Below, in pieces: positions 45,528 through 56,170 of a stretch of DNA of 64,000 nucleotides. The notes below the pieces were generated by a model. That model did no database searches. It was not told where the DNA came from and saw nothing but the letters and a program-made list of their open reading frames with translations. Position 1 is the first letter of the stretch. Every line of letters starts with the position of its first letter. Origin of the DNA: Crocodylus rhombifer (lineage: Eukaryota > Chordata > Crocodylia > Crocodylidae); NCBI GenBank assembly GCA_038503035.1, contig JAVSML010025226.1:391949-455948 (forward strand), read 5' to 3'. A program made the position numbers and the translations under genes.

Positions 45528-46446
45528 GAATGTGTGCATGACACTTAAAGTGAGTTAAATGCTTTTGCACTGCTTTAATGGTGTTGGTGTTTGCATGCGT
45601 TGGTGGTGCATTGTGCAGTAATTCCAGCTGCTGTAGCAAATTCAGCGGTGTAATGCACCTCAAATGACTAGGGACACAGCAATCTAAAACTCTTCTGAGG
45701 AGTTTTAGTTTGCTGCCCTACAGCTGTGGAGCAAAGCACCAGGCTCTGTGCAGCTCAGGAGCTCTGCAGGAAGCCTGTGCAGGCAGCCTGGCAGCATCCT
45801 GGCAGGCTCCACCCATGAAAAAATAAAAAAGCAGCAAACCTGGTCTTTTTTTTTTTCCTTTTCCCCTTGGAGCCTGCCTGTGTGCCTGAGCTGCGCAGAG
45901 GCCCAGTGCTTGCCTCCACAGCTGTGGTGCCCCCTGCCCAGTGATTCCCTCCACTGCTGCAGTTCCCCCCAGGATCACCTGAGCTGGGTGCCTATGGGTG
46001 GGTCGCCACTGCCACAGAGGGAAGCATTGTGGCCAGCAGGAGTGCAGGGTGCTGGGCATCACTGGCAGGGGCAGGGGCAGGAGCAGAAGTAAAGGTTGGA
46101 GCAGCTCTAGCATGGGGGGAGGCTGGATGGACAAGGAGGGAGCTGCCACATGCTGCCCCTGCACTAGGCATGCAGCTTCTGGGCAGGGAAGGGGGTAGCC
46201 AGGGATCAGAGTTTCCCAAATGGCTGCCAGGTTCTGGCAGCTGGCTTTGGCTTCAACATCACTGCCAAGTGCTAACAGCCATGTGGCTGGAGGCTGGAGT
46301 TCCCCCAGTGGCCATAGGGGTACATGGCAGTGCAGGGACTTGGGAATAACTTTAGTGCCAAGTTCCTGCATGTGTAGACCCTTGCCAAAAATTGCTTAAT
46401 GCACATGAAATTTAGTCACACTTAAATGTGTGTGTAAACGCATCCA
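45528..46446. mobile_element. Long MITE-like element with GC-rich centre
   Basis: The left end GGGAATGTGTGCATGACACT matches the inverted right end GGATGCGTTTACACACACAT, and the following CTTAAAGTGAGTTAAATGC corresponds to TTTAAGTGTGACTAAAT. A hairpin CTAAAACTC/GAGTTTTAG lies at 45686-45710. The CT/GC-rich body (45720-46355) supports overlapping open frames on both strands without motifs. CATGTGTAGACCC at 46371 links it to the 'CTACACATG' family. Confidence 0.5.
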
Positions 46447-46469
46447 CTGTGATCATCTTGTCATCACCA

Positions 46470-46745
46470 GAACCTCCCAAGGGATGACAAGATCGAACGG
46501 TCACAAACTCCACTGTGACCGGTTCAGGCTGGACATAAGAAAGAATTTCTTCACTGTCTGAGCCCCCAAGGTTTGGAACAGACTGTCAACTGAGGCGGTC
46601 CACGTGCCCACTTTGAACACCTTCAAAACACATTTGGATGCTTATCTTGCTGGGATCCAATGATCCCCGCTGACTTCCTGCCTCTGGGGTGGGGGGCTGG
46701 ACTCGATGATCCTCCGGGGTCCCTTCCAGCCAAAATGTCTATGAA
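46470..46745 (+). pseudogene. CR1 LINE 3' end fragment
   Basis: Plus-strand sequence matches the 48740-49018 copy: GATGACAAGATCGAACGGTC, AAGAATTTCTTCACTGTCTG, TTGGAACAGACTGTCAACTG, GACTTCCTGCC and the terminal AATGTCTATGAAA tail. It is 5'-truncated within the last part of ORF2 and carries stops. Confidence 0.88.
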
Positions 46746-46780
46746 AACAATAGGGTTATGTTTATTAGAATGTTTAAACA

Positions 46781-47138
46781 CATTAAAGCAGTGATTCTCA
46801 ACCTTTTCTATGCCAGGACCCATTTGTAAACATTAGTGGCCAGAACAGACCTGACCCAGAGCCACTCACTTGTGACTTTCTGCCCTCCCACTCCCAGGCC
46901 CCAGGCTCCCACTGTGTGGGGCATAGGGGTCTCAAGCAATCCCTAGCAGCCCCTTGCCCTGGAACTCTGACATCCTGCAAGGGAAAAACAACGGTTTCCT
47001 ATTTTTCTCTTTCTTTAAAGAAGAATCCAATTTTAAAGTTTGTTGATCCATTTTTGAACTTTGTTTGCAACCCTTTCATATATTCTTGCAACCCACTTTT
47101 GGTTCACAACCCACAGGTTGAGAAACACTGCATTAAGG
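46781..47138. mobile_element. hAT MITE
   Basis: The element (46789-47130, 342 bp) has ends CAGTGATTCTCAACCTTTTC and, inverted, CAGTGTTTCTCAACCTGTGG. It is flanked by cattaaag and cattaagg (7/8 match). It is a non-coding member of the widespread hAT 'cagtggttctcaacc' class. Confidence 0.87.
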
Positions 47139-47537
47139 CTCAAAATTTCAATTCAGACTTCACCAGAGCTCTTGCTAGATTACATATACATATGACACCC
47201 TGGCTGCACCTGCATTTCAGGGATGTGCACATCTAAGTGATCTAACTTGCCTTTGAAAAATAAAGGTCATGTATACATGTCAAAAAAAAACTGGGGGAGG
47301 AATCTGTCTAATTTAATCTCTAAATGGCTTAGTTTAGATCAGTTAGAAACAGTATACTTTTCCACTTCCAGGGTGGGAGGTGGGGCATGCAAGCAGCCTA
47401 CACTGCCCTAAGTCTGCAGGCAGGGAGTACTTCTGCAAGCCTCCCAGTGTGCCTGTGTGCTCCGTGGGCTGCCAGAGACTGCAGAACACATCTGAGTGCC
47501 TAGGTGACCCCTGATTGGGTTCCAGGCACTAGCAACC

Positions 47538-49560
47538 ATGCCTTCAAGAAGAGTCCCAGAGCAAGTGGTCTCCCTTATTAATTGCCTCCATGTCCTGGAC
47601 TGCCTGCATCCTGCCATCGTGCCCTACCACCTGCACCCACGCTTGCATACCCAGGAACTGCAGCATGTCATGTTTGTCACCCTGTACTACTTGAAGAAAG
47701 CTGCAGGACATCATACATGGCCATCTGGACACAATGCAGCAGCTAGTCACCATGGGACAAAACTCCTGTCCCTGAGCCAACAGGTGGCAGATCTAGGTGG
47801 GACCACCTACCACACTGTGCATCTGCCAAGTGTCCTGAAGTGGGCTGATGACTTCCAAGTGGCTGATAAGGATGAGGCCACCCAGGATGCCATGGATGTA
47901 CCACCTCCAGACCATTAAGCACCAGTTCTGGGCCCACACCACTAACAGGAACGAATCGCCCTGGACACCTGGAATGATGAACAATGGATCCAGATCTTCC
48001 ACATGTGCTGGGTCACCTTCATGGAAACTCACCCACGTGATTCCTCCCTCCCCCCCTCCCCCACAATATTGCACTCCAGCATTACAGCATGTAGCCACCT
48101 TGCAGTCCGAAGAAGTGGGTGGCCACCCCCAACAGTCTCTGCTACATTGCCAAATAACTCAGTGTGGGCAAGTCCATGGCTGGAGAGGACATTCAGGAGG
48201 TGAGCTTGGTCATCCAGAATATTCTGGTCAGCCATTTCATCTTCCTTGTCAACCCACAGGAAGTAGTTCCTGGCTTCCCCAACTGTGGGGGCCACAGATG
48301 GCACCCACATCCCCATCCTACAGCACTACAGAAGAAAGAGACTTGGGGGTCATCATTGACCACAAGATGAACATGAGCCTCCAATGCGATGCTGTGGCTA
48401 GTAAAGCGACCAAAACGCTGGCTTGCATCCATAGATGCTTCTCGAGCAAATCCCGGCACGTCATTCTCCCCTTGTACTCGGCCTTGGTGAGGCCGCAGCT
48501 GGAGTACTGCGTCCAGTTTTGGGCTCCACAATTCAAAAAGGATGTGGAGAAGCTTGAGAGAGTCCAGAGGAGAGCCACACGCATGATCAGAGGTCAGGAA
48601 AACAGATCTTATGATGACAGGCTGAGAGCCATGGGACTCTTTAGCCTGGAAAAGTGTAGGCTCGGGGTGATCTGATGGCCACCTATAAGTTTATCAGGGG
48701 TGACCACCAGGATCTGGGGGAACGTTTCTTCACCAGAGCGCCCCAAGGGATGACGAGGTCGAACGGTCACAAACTCCTGCAAGACCGTTTCAGGGTGGAC
48801 AGAAGGAAGAATTTCTTTACTGTCCAAGCCCCCAAGGTCTGGAACAGTCTGCCATCGGAGGTGGTTCAAGCACCTACATTGAACACCTTCAAGAGTAAAT
48901 TAGATGCTTATCTTGCTGGGATCCTATGACCCCAGCTGACTTCCTGCCCTTTGGGCAGGGGGCTGGACTCGATGATCTCCCGAAGTCCCTTCCAGCCCTA
49001 ATGTCTATGAAATCTATGAAATCCTCTGCACGCCCCAAGGCACCTGGGCATTCAACAACCACAAAGGTGACATCTCCATTGTCCTGCAGGGCACTGTCGC
49101 CTATCAGGGCTGTTTCACCCACATCTTCACCAGCTAGGTGGGCAATGCCCACAATGCCCACATCTTCTGCAACTCTTCCCTCCCCCAGATGATGGTGACT
49201 GAGCATTGTGGTCCAGGAGTCCCCAGTTTCATCATTGGCGGCATCATCATCCCTCCCTTCGTCACTGGGGACCTGAATTACCCCTTCATGCCCTGACGCA
49301 TAAAGTTGTACATGGGGCAGCTGGACTGCCAAAAGGAGCACTTCAGCTACTGCCTAAGCAGTTAATGCATGACTATGGAGTGCATCTTTGGCCTCCTCAA
49401 GGTGCACTGGTAGGCTCACCATGCACCTCAAGGTGGAGGTGGAGAGCCTGCCATGACTCATTGTGGTCATGGTATGTGTCCTCCACAACATCTGTGAGAC
49501 CAGGGGGGAGGTCTTCCATGAAGCCTAGGCAGAGGGAACATGGCATGCAGACCAGGCATG
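47538..49560 (+). pseudogene. Harbinger (HARBI1-like) transposase, broken
   Basis: The first frame starts MPSRRVPEQVVSLINCLHVL. Later, across frames, come DTWNDEQWIQIFHMCWVTF, NPQEVV, FPNCGG and GTHIPIL (DDE domain). After the CR1 insertion the frame resumes with TWAFNNHKGDISIVLQGTVA, GCFTHIFTS, FCNSSLPQMM, PSFIIGGIIIPPF, DLNYPFMP, FSYCLSS, MECIFGLLKVHW and ICETRG, in the order expected for a DDE_Tnp_4 transposase. Stop codons occur at FTS*VGN, MP*RIK and LSS*CMT, and further frameshifts lie upstream. An AATAAA at 49949 probably served as its poly(A) signal. Nuclease activity is not expected. Confidence 0.85.
48328..49022 (+). pseudogene. CR1 LINE 3' copy nested in the Harbinger transposase
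   Basis: The frame reads ERDLGVIIDHKMNMSL, LVRPQLEYCVQFWAP, FKKDVEKLERVQRRATRMI and SYDDRLRAMGLFSLEKCRLG. After one frameshift it continues MATYKFIRGDHQDLGERFFT, GMTRSNGHKLLQDRF, FFTVQAPKVWNSLPSEVV to a stop, then a short 3' UTR ends in ATGTCTATGAAATCTATGAA, the CR1-type tail. It is the best-preserved CR1 in the window. It sits between CAGCACT and CTGCACG of the host transposon. Confidence 0.95.
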
Positions 49561-49944
49561 ACGCACCAAGCATGCATGGTGCAGGGCCGTTGGGAAGAAA
49601 GAGTCCTCCACTGGTGTTAGGAGCATTGGCCTGGCACACTAGCACGGAATATTGGTCTGTGAATCCTTGGTCCACTACTTCCTGGCCTTTGGAGATCGGA
49701 AGCACTCCCCAGATGAGTGGGGCTGGAGGGCCTTGAGTACCCAAGTGCCCATGCCCTGGTACTGGGTGATGGATTCCCTGCCCTTGATTCCTTTGGTCTT
49801 GTGTCCTGGCCAGCACTGCCCACAACCTTGTACCTTTTCCCACCCTGCTTCCCCGAGGGGCACACACTGGGATGCGAGTGAATGCAACACAAGGAAGAGA
49901 CTTGCCTCAGTTTACAATGTTGCAGTTCCCAAACTTTGCTTGCT

Positions 49945-49955
49945 TTTAATAAAGA
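49945..49955 (+). terminator. Poly(A) signal of the Harbinger transposase
   Basis: TTTTAATAAAG contains the AATAAA hexamer. It lies about 390 bp downstream of the last conserved transposase motif and between the two converging genes. Confidence 0.4.
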
Positions 49956-50129
49956 AAACCTGTTGAACATTTCCCATGTGACAACCTGTTCCTTCTTCCC
50001 ATTAAAACAAACTAGAAAATCTTTGGAGTGGGACAGGGACAGAGGAGGTTTGTGAAAGGGGTGAAATAATGTGGAGGTGTGGTTAGGATGGGGAATGGCT
50101 TGGGGCAGGGGGACTGCCAAGGGGGCCAA

Positions 50130-50720
50130 ACTCAACACAGTGGGTTAGAGGGGAGGCATGGGGAAGTGGTCTTTAGACTTAGCACACTAATTCCCAGACT
50201 TCTAGTGCAGAGACTCTGCCAGCTCTGCAGAGGTGTGGGTGGCCTCAAAGCAGCAAGTGGCCATTTCAAGCCTTGATTCCTGCACCTTGGCAGCCTGGGT
50301 GTAGGCAACCTCCAGCCTGAGGATGTCCCCCCTCCACATCTGGAGTCTCTCTTCATTCTGCTTCTGCAGTTCTTTGTGTCATAAGTCAACTGTGTGCGCC
50401 CAGCACTCAAAGGCAGTGACCGAGGCCTACAGCATCTTCCCCTTGCTTCTTTGCAGAGCTGGTCATGGGTCTCCTTCTTATCCCACATGGTGATGAGATC
50501 CCTCATCTCCCCATGGCTCCAGTTGTGTGACTAGGGTTGGATATTGGAGGAAAGACAATAAAAGGGGTTCTTCCATGTTCTGTGGTGGTGCCCTTGGGGA
50601 CTCAGTGTCAGTGGGCGGATGAGGGTCCAGCTGTGAGGGGGTGGGTGGATGGAAGGAAGGAATTGTGGGTGTACATAGGTGCAGGTCTTGGCATATGGCT
50701 CTCCCTCTCACTCCAGCTGA
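50130..50720 (-). pseudogene. Harbinger Myb/SANT-like DNA-binding protein gene, broken
   Basis: The minus-strand frame 50478-50711 has a Pro-rich N-terminal part (PSQLDPHPPTDTESPRAPP) and then LVTQLEPWGDEGS. The next frame carries HGEMRDLITMWDKKETHDQL, matching the W...DLI..W pattern of Myb/SANT-like domains encoded by Harbinger elements; a frameshift separates them. A helical stretch in another frame (QKQNEERLQMWRGDILRLEV) follows. It converges with the transposase, which supports its identity. Confidence 0.6.
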
Positions 50721-51833
50721 GTGCTGCCACTGCTGCAGAGTAACTGGAGCTCCACTGGCTAGGCTACCCCTGTGACCTTGAGCTTTCTAGGGGCTTCTAG
50801 CAGATGCCCCCATGATGCTGGTAATGCCCCATGGCCTGACCAGGAAATTTACAGTATCCTGTACCTGCAACACGGTGGCAATTGGCCGTGTCCCCCTGCT
50901 CACAAGCGCTTGGCCTAGTACTCCAGGGCCCTGTAACTGTGGGCCAAAAAACACGCGCAGCACCCTAAGTACACATTGCTTGAGAATTTCCTGGCAGCAG
51001 CCAAACCACAGAGGACACGGGATTACCTCCTTGCAATCTTAGTCCTGATGTTCTACCTGCCTGCCACCCCAGACCACCACAGGTGAGCCACTCACACAGG
51101 CTTCTGGTTGGGAGGTGTCTATGCTGGTGTCCAGGTTACAGGGTTCCTAAAATGAGGTGTGTAGGTGCCAGGGTCAGAGTCGGTGGGGCTATTCCTGAGA
51201 GCAAGGGCATGGAGGTCCCTGGCTGGGTGAGAGAGTGCCAGGGTCGGGATCTATGCGACTGCCTGTGCATGGGGGTTCTCTTGGGCTCAGCGTTGGGATC
51301 TGACATTGTGGGGTGCTTCATGACAAGCTGTTGAAGGTGTGGGGGCATTGCCTGGGGACTTTGTGATGGGATGTTGAGGGTGCCCAGGTCCCAGGGCTTG
51401 TGTGGGAGACACAGACACCTTGCGTTTTCCCAGTGCCTGCCTGTAGCTAACAGGTGGCCGGAAGTAGGAAGCAGGGCTCAGGGTTTGTGCTGAGATGGGC
51501 AGGGCTTGAAGAGCACTTGGCTGGAGCAGTCAAGCATGGGATGATTACTAGCATACCTCCCTGGGAGGGAAGGGCAGCAAAGTTTGTAAAGCAGGCTGGG
51601 GTGCTGGAGGACCGCAATTTAGTTTGAATCGATAGGGGAACAGTACAGAAGTTCGATACATCAGTCTAACCTAAATCAATCCCAGTTGTCTGTACCTCAC
51701 ACCAGGTCTATCTGAGATTGTGCCTGACATTTTTAGACCAGTCTATGTGTACTGAACTTGTGTATAGTGATGGGTTTATATCTATTTACATTTACAAAGA
51801 CCGGTCTAAGTATAATGTCTGAACATGCCCAAA

Positions 51834-52880
51834 CAGGGTGGTTTTTGAAAACCTGGCCCTGAAAGGTAATGCACTCCACCTAACTAGAATACTGTATTTC
51901 AGAAGAGTTAATAGATCATTATAATTGATTTAATAGGTATTGGAAATATAAATAAAAAAGAAGGAAGCAAATATATTAAGAACGAAAGATGGGGATACCA
52001 TAGAGGGAAGAAGGCATAGTATGGAATGCAGAGCAGTGTTACAGTGCAATGCGTGGAGCGGATGTGGGAGTGCTCTAGTATGCTGTTTAATTGACTGCCT
52101 TGATATAAAGTTTATGCTAGTGGAAGAATGTTCTGGAGGTGATGGTCCTATTAGCTGGGTGATATACCTTTATTAATGTTATGCAGCTGCAATAATCTTA
52201 ATGGACCAATCCACTGCTCTTCCCAAAGGAAGACCTTCTCTCATTTATTAATCGTCTTCATTATCCTTACGAGATCATTTGATGTTAGATAAGTCTGCTG
52301 AGTGCAAATCCTGATATTGCATGTTGAAAGCTACTTTAATATTGAATATTGGTACCTACAGCGTATCCACATTTGATGGCAGGATTTTTTTTGGTTGATC
52401 TACAATGCACTGCATGATCTACAATCCTACTACATTTACTATCATATATACAAATATTTTATTCATACAGTACCCTGTAGTGGTCACTAGTTACGAACAT
52501 GTAAGCAAAGGTGTTTTCTCCTCCAAATGTTGACAAATACCTTGTCAGACTTAAATGTACCAAAATTGTAAATAAAACTCTACTTTGCAGTCTCATCTAG
52601 GTAGAGAGTGAGATAATTATTAACAGAGTGAGAGAAAGAAGCATGTTCCAGAAAACTGACTTTTTAAAATCTTCAATAGGTGCATTGTAGAGAATCAAGT
52701 GCCTGTCTTCTTGCTTTTATGACACATGGTATCATGCTATGCAGTTTCACTGAGAATTGGGAGGGAGCAAAATCCTGCGATTTTGTTTCTTTCCTTAGCA
52801 CCTGGTTTAAAATTAAACCCCCCCCCCAAAACCCTTAACAAACATACTTGTGAAATAGTGCGTGTTGTACTTCCATGGAA
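51834..52880. other. AT-rich unannotated DNA
   Basis: No supported gene or mobile element. A C run (52819-52827) lies in a low-complexity stretch. Confidence 0.45.
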
Positions 52881-52888
52881 GCAATGGC

Positions 52889-53202
52889 TGCTTATACATG
52901 TGTGGGAGGGTGCCTTTTAATTAGAGCAGCTCCCAGACAGCCACTCTAATTAAAATGCCTCACTGTCACAATTATTAAGCCCCTGCCTGTTTAAAAATGA
53001 CTGTGAGACACTTTGCCTAAACCTCATTCAATGAAGTGTAGATAAAGTGCCTGGGGCCATTTTAAAATGTGCAGGGGCTTAATACACATGATTCTGCAAC
53101 AACGCTGGAGTGTTCTAATTAGAATCCGGAGCAGACTTGATTAATCTGCTCCCACGCATTCTAGTTAGAACACCAAGGAACCCATGTATAGGCAGCCAGT
53201 GA
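52889..53202. mobile_element. MITE with GGCTGCYTATACATG ends
   Basis: TGGCTGCTTATACATGTGTG at the left pairs with the inverted right end TGGCTGCCTATACATGGGTT. Subterminal TTTTAATTAGAGCAG is partly mirrored by CTAGTTAGAACACC. About 314 bp, non-coding, with no TSD recognised. Confidence 0.65.
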
Positions 53203-53205
53203 TTT

Positions 53206-55070
53206 TAAGTAAAGCTCGTAATGGCAAATCCTGCCCTTCCTGTGGTGCAGAGGTTGCTAGGGAAAGGAGCCAGTGCAGTTCCGCTATACACAGTGGTAGG
53301 AAGATCTGAGGAGGGGCAGACCTTTTTTATACCATAGCATTCTACTTCAAGAGGCATTCTTGCATGTCCATATGGCTGGGATGGCAGGGAACAAAGGAAG
53401 AAGTAGCAGTGGGCTTAGAGAGCTTTGGAGGAAGAACAGGAGGGTCTTCTGTTACTATAACGATTCATGTTTTGCTCTTTCTACTCCTAATGAAAGGGAA
53501 GTACAGCCACAGATTCTCCATAGTGCTCCCCTTGGGTTTAACTACTACATAGCCTAGTATTTGGGCTGTGAGCTAGAAGTATGAATTTAGTATTGTTTAA
53601 ATCACTCAGTAAGTTAGAGATAGTGGCTTATTTTTAACTGCTAGTATAAATTACCTTGTCCAAATTCCACAGTTGGGACTCATCTCCTAATGGCATCTCC
53701 AGTAATGTGCACTTAGCAAATAACATTATTAAGTTTTAAAAGATGTCTCTTGCAAACTGTACAGTTTGTAACAGCTGGATAAACTGCAACATTTGGTGAT
53801 AGTTTTTTTTCCCTAAGATTAGCCCTGATGATGATTTCCTGTTTGCATCTTTCAGTATGATTTTGTAGGTCATTCAATGTTGCCCTTTAGCCATACAGCC
53901 CTGATAAATATTCTGCTGAGTCTAATATTCAGTATATGTATGTTTAGTAATCCAGGAGGAAAATAAACCATTTAAGTGTATATCTCACCTTTGTTGATGT
54001 TGTTGAGATTTATTTGTGTGTCCAATGCAGTACTTCTGGGTACCTGTACGGCATTTGGTATAATCAAAAGGTTGATTCTTAGTTTCTGATGTAACCTTCT
54101 GTATTCAGTTGTTAATAACTTCCTTGAAGAAATTTATTTTGGGCCAAAGTATTCTGTGTTTGAGGTCAGGGATAAGTTACAGGCGTTCAAAAAGCCTAAG
54201 GTAGAATTGATTTAAGTTACATGGTTTTCTATAAGTAGCACAGTTTAGATTTGTAGCAAACAGAACACACATTTACACTTTGGTATAGAGGCACAAATCT
54301 TAGACCAGGTTCTGCCATTTTTAAATAAGATTACGTGTGCCTAATTTCTGTTCTGTTATGGGTATAGACCGGTTTCCAATCACTTATACAGGTAAAAGTG
54401 TAATGTCTATACCTGGCCTAAAATAAAAATGAAAGAAGAAGTTTTATCAACCTCAATTCAGCCATTTCTGAGTTATAGAAGAGTGGGAAAATAATCTTAC
54501 TTCCCTTCAGAAACTGAGATTGAAGTGTTTGTGCTGGATGACTAAAAAATGGCTGAAGCTAGAATATTATAATTGAGGTGCAGACTACCATTTACAATTT
54601 TGTGAAGATATCAAGCCTTTTCACTATAGGAAGTTCCACTTACAAAAGGAACTATTTGTAGGTTCAGGGTCTTGTTCTTTAGTACTAACTATAGAACAAA
54701 AAAAAATCAAATTTACAGAATGTGAATAATATTTAAGTTACAAATATTTAAATATTATAGATATTACATGTTTAAACCCCCTGCATTTTATCTGAAAAAT
54801 TCTTGAACTGCTAGGATCCAGAAGAACAAAAGCAGGACAATTCTACATCCTCTTTGCTCCTACTGGTCCTTCCCTTTCCACCTAAGTGCAGCTGTACCCA
54901 GACTACTTTGTTCAGCTCCGGGGTTACCATACTATCAAGATGCTGTAGTGGCAAGCACTTGGTTCTAGCATCATAAACATGTATTCTGGGAGCAGCACTC
55001 ATTCCTAGGAGTAGCTATGCTATGGGGCTATTCAATTTGTTAAAGTGACAAAGCTAAGGATTTGCAGGAT
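53206..55070. other. Mostly unannotated; possible Harbinger-related end at 54360-54425
   Basis: ATAGACCGGTTTCCAATC, then AAAGTGTAATGTCTATACC, resembles the right end of the Harbinger element (AAGACCGGTCTAAGTATAAT, GTCTGAACATG). No partner end was found. The rest is AT-rich without motifs. Confidence 0.35.
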
Positions 55071-55255
55071 CAGGTCTTAGGATTATAGGAAACTAGGGCA
55101 GGAAGGGGCCTCATGAGGCTCAAGGCAGGATCATCCCTGAATAAACCATCCAGAGAAGTGACTGTCGAACCTGCTTTTGAAAATTTCCAGGGATGGAGAT
55201 GCTGCAGCTTCTTTAGGTAGCCCACTCCAGTGCTTGAACACCCTCATAGTCAATG

Positions 55256-55492
55256 GGTGTGTCTACATGAGATCCTACTGTACAGTGGTTACTGTGCATT
55301 TATTTAGTACTTGCTTATACAAGTACTAAATAAATGTGCAGTAACCAGAGTTACTGCACAGTAGCGCTGATGAGTGCCTTTTAAGTGATGTTGCTGCATA
55401 GTAGCATCTCAGCACGGTTTTTGCCACGCGATGCTGCTGCTCAGTAATATCAGGCTACTGTGCTAGTCAGTGTCTTATGTAGATACACCCAG
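55256..55492. mobile_element. MITE nested in CR1
   Basis: The left end GGGTGTGTCTACATGAGATC pairs with the inverted right end GGGTGTATCTACATAAGACA. CR1 sequence is continuous on either side once the unit is set aside, which shows it is an insertion. No clear TSD. It belongs to the 'TCTACAYRTG' family. Confidence 0.75.
55287..55346. repeat. 27 bp near-perfect hairpin inside the MITE
   Basis: The left arm 55287-55313 and right arm 55320-55346 pair at 25 of 27 positions around a 6 nt loop (CTTATA). The arms centre on ATTTATTTAGTACTTG and its complement. If transcribed, the RNA would form a stable stem. Confidence 0.85.
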
Positions 55493-56170
55493 AAAAGTCT
55501 TCCTAATATTAAACCTAAATTTCCTTTGCTGCAGACTGAGTCCATTGCCGCTAGTCCTCTCCCCTGTATGCATGGAGAAAAGTCTATCTCTATTTACTCT
55601 ATAATTGCCCATCAGGTATTTGGAAGCTGTTATCAGATACCACCCGCCTTTGGTCTTCTCTTCTCTAGACTAAATAACCCTAGTTCTTTCAACCTTTTAT
55701 TATAAGTCATGCTTTCCAGGACTCTCATTATTTGTCACTTTCTACTGGACTCTTTCCAAGTTGTCCGTGTCCTTCCTGAAGGCTGGGAGCCAAAACTGGA
55801 CACAGTACTCCAGGTGAAGCAGCACCAGTGTAGAATAGAATGGAAAAATCACTTCCCATGATTTGCAAGTGGCATTTCTTTTAATACAACCAGGATGCTG
55901 TTGGTTTTTTTTGCAACAAGAGCATGCTGTTACATCATAATCAGCTTATGGTCCACTGTAACCCCCAGGTCCTTCTCTGTAGTACTGCAGCCTCACCAGT
56001 CATTCCCCAGTCTGTATTTGTGCATAGAGTTATTCCATCCCAAGTGCTGGACTTTGCATCCTTCTCGAGTTTCATTTGATTGATTGTGAACCATTTCTCC
56101 AATCTATCCAGATCATTCTGGATCTTTGCTCTCCAGAAGGTCTGTAACTCCACACAGCTTAGCACATAAA

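Larger units (their letters stand above)
47262..51833 (+). mobile_element. PIF/Harbinger DNA transposon, degenerate, with nested CR1
   Basis: The proposed ends are GGTCATGTATACATGTC at 47265 and, inverted, GGGCATGTTCAGACATTA ending at 51830, flanked by AAA on both sides (3 bp duplications fit PIF/Harbinger). It carries the two genes typical of the superfamily: a DDE transposase (plus, 47538-49560) and a Myb/SANT-like gene (minus, 50130-50720), which converge. A CR1 copy occupies 48328-49022. Stops and frameshifts affect both genes. The ends are moderately certain, because an inner repeat (51620-51790) resembles terminal sequence as well. Confidence 0.75.
55080..56170 (-). pseudogene. Old CR1 3' fragment, split by a MITE
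   Basis: The plus strand shows the CR1 3' region in reverse (AAACTAGGGCAGGAAGGGGC, then the reverse of the C-terminal ORF2 blocks). AAAACTGGACACAGTACTCCAG at 55792 is the well-known CR1 segment encoding VQFW. Minus-strand sequence at 56100-55960 reads NDLDRLEKWFTINQMK and corresponds to the ORF2 part upstream. It is diverged and has many stops. The MITE at 55256-55492 interrupts it. Confidence 0.85.

Noticed and set aside
45718..46371. Long open frames on both strands in the GC-rich MITE centre.
   Set aside because: Overlapping frames in several phases are a result of the GC- and CTG-rich composition; none shows a domain.
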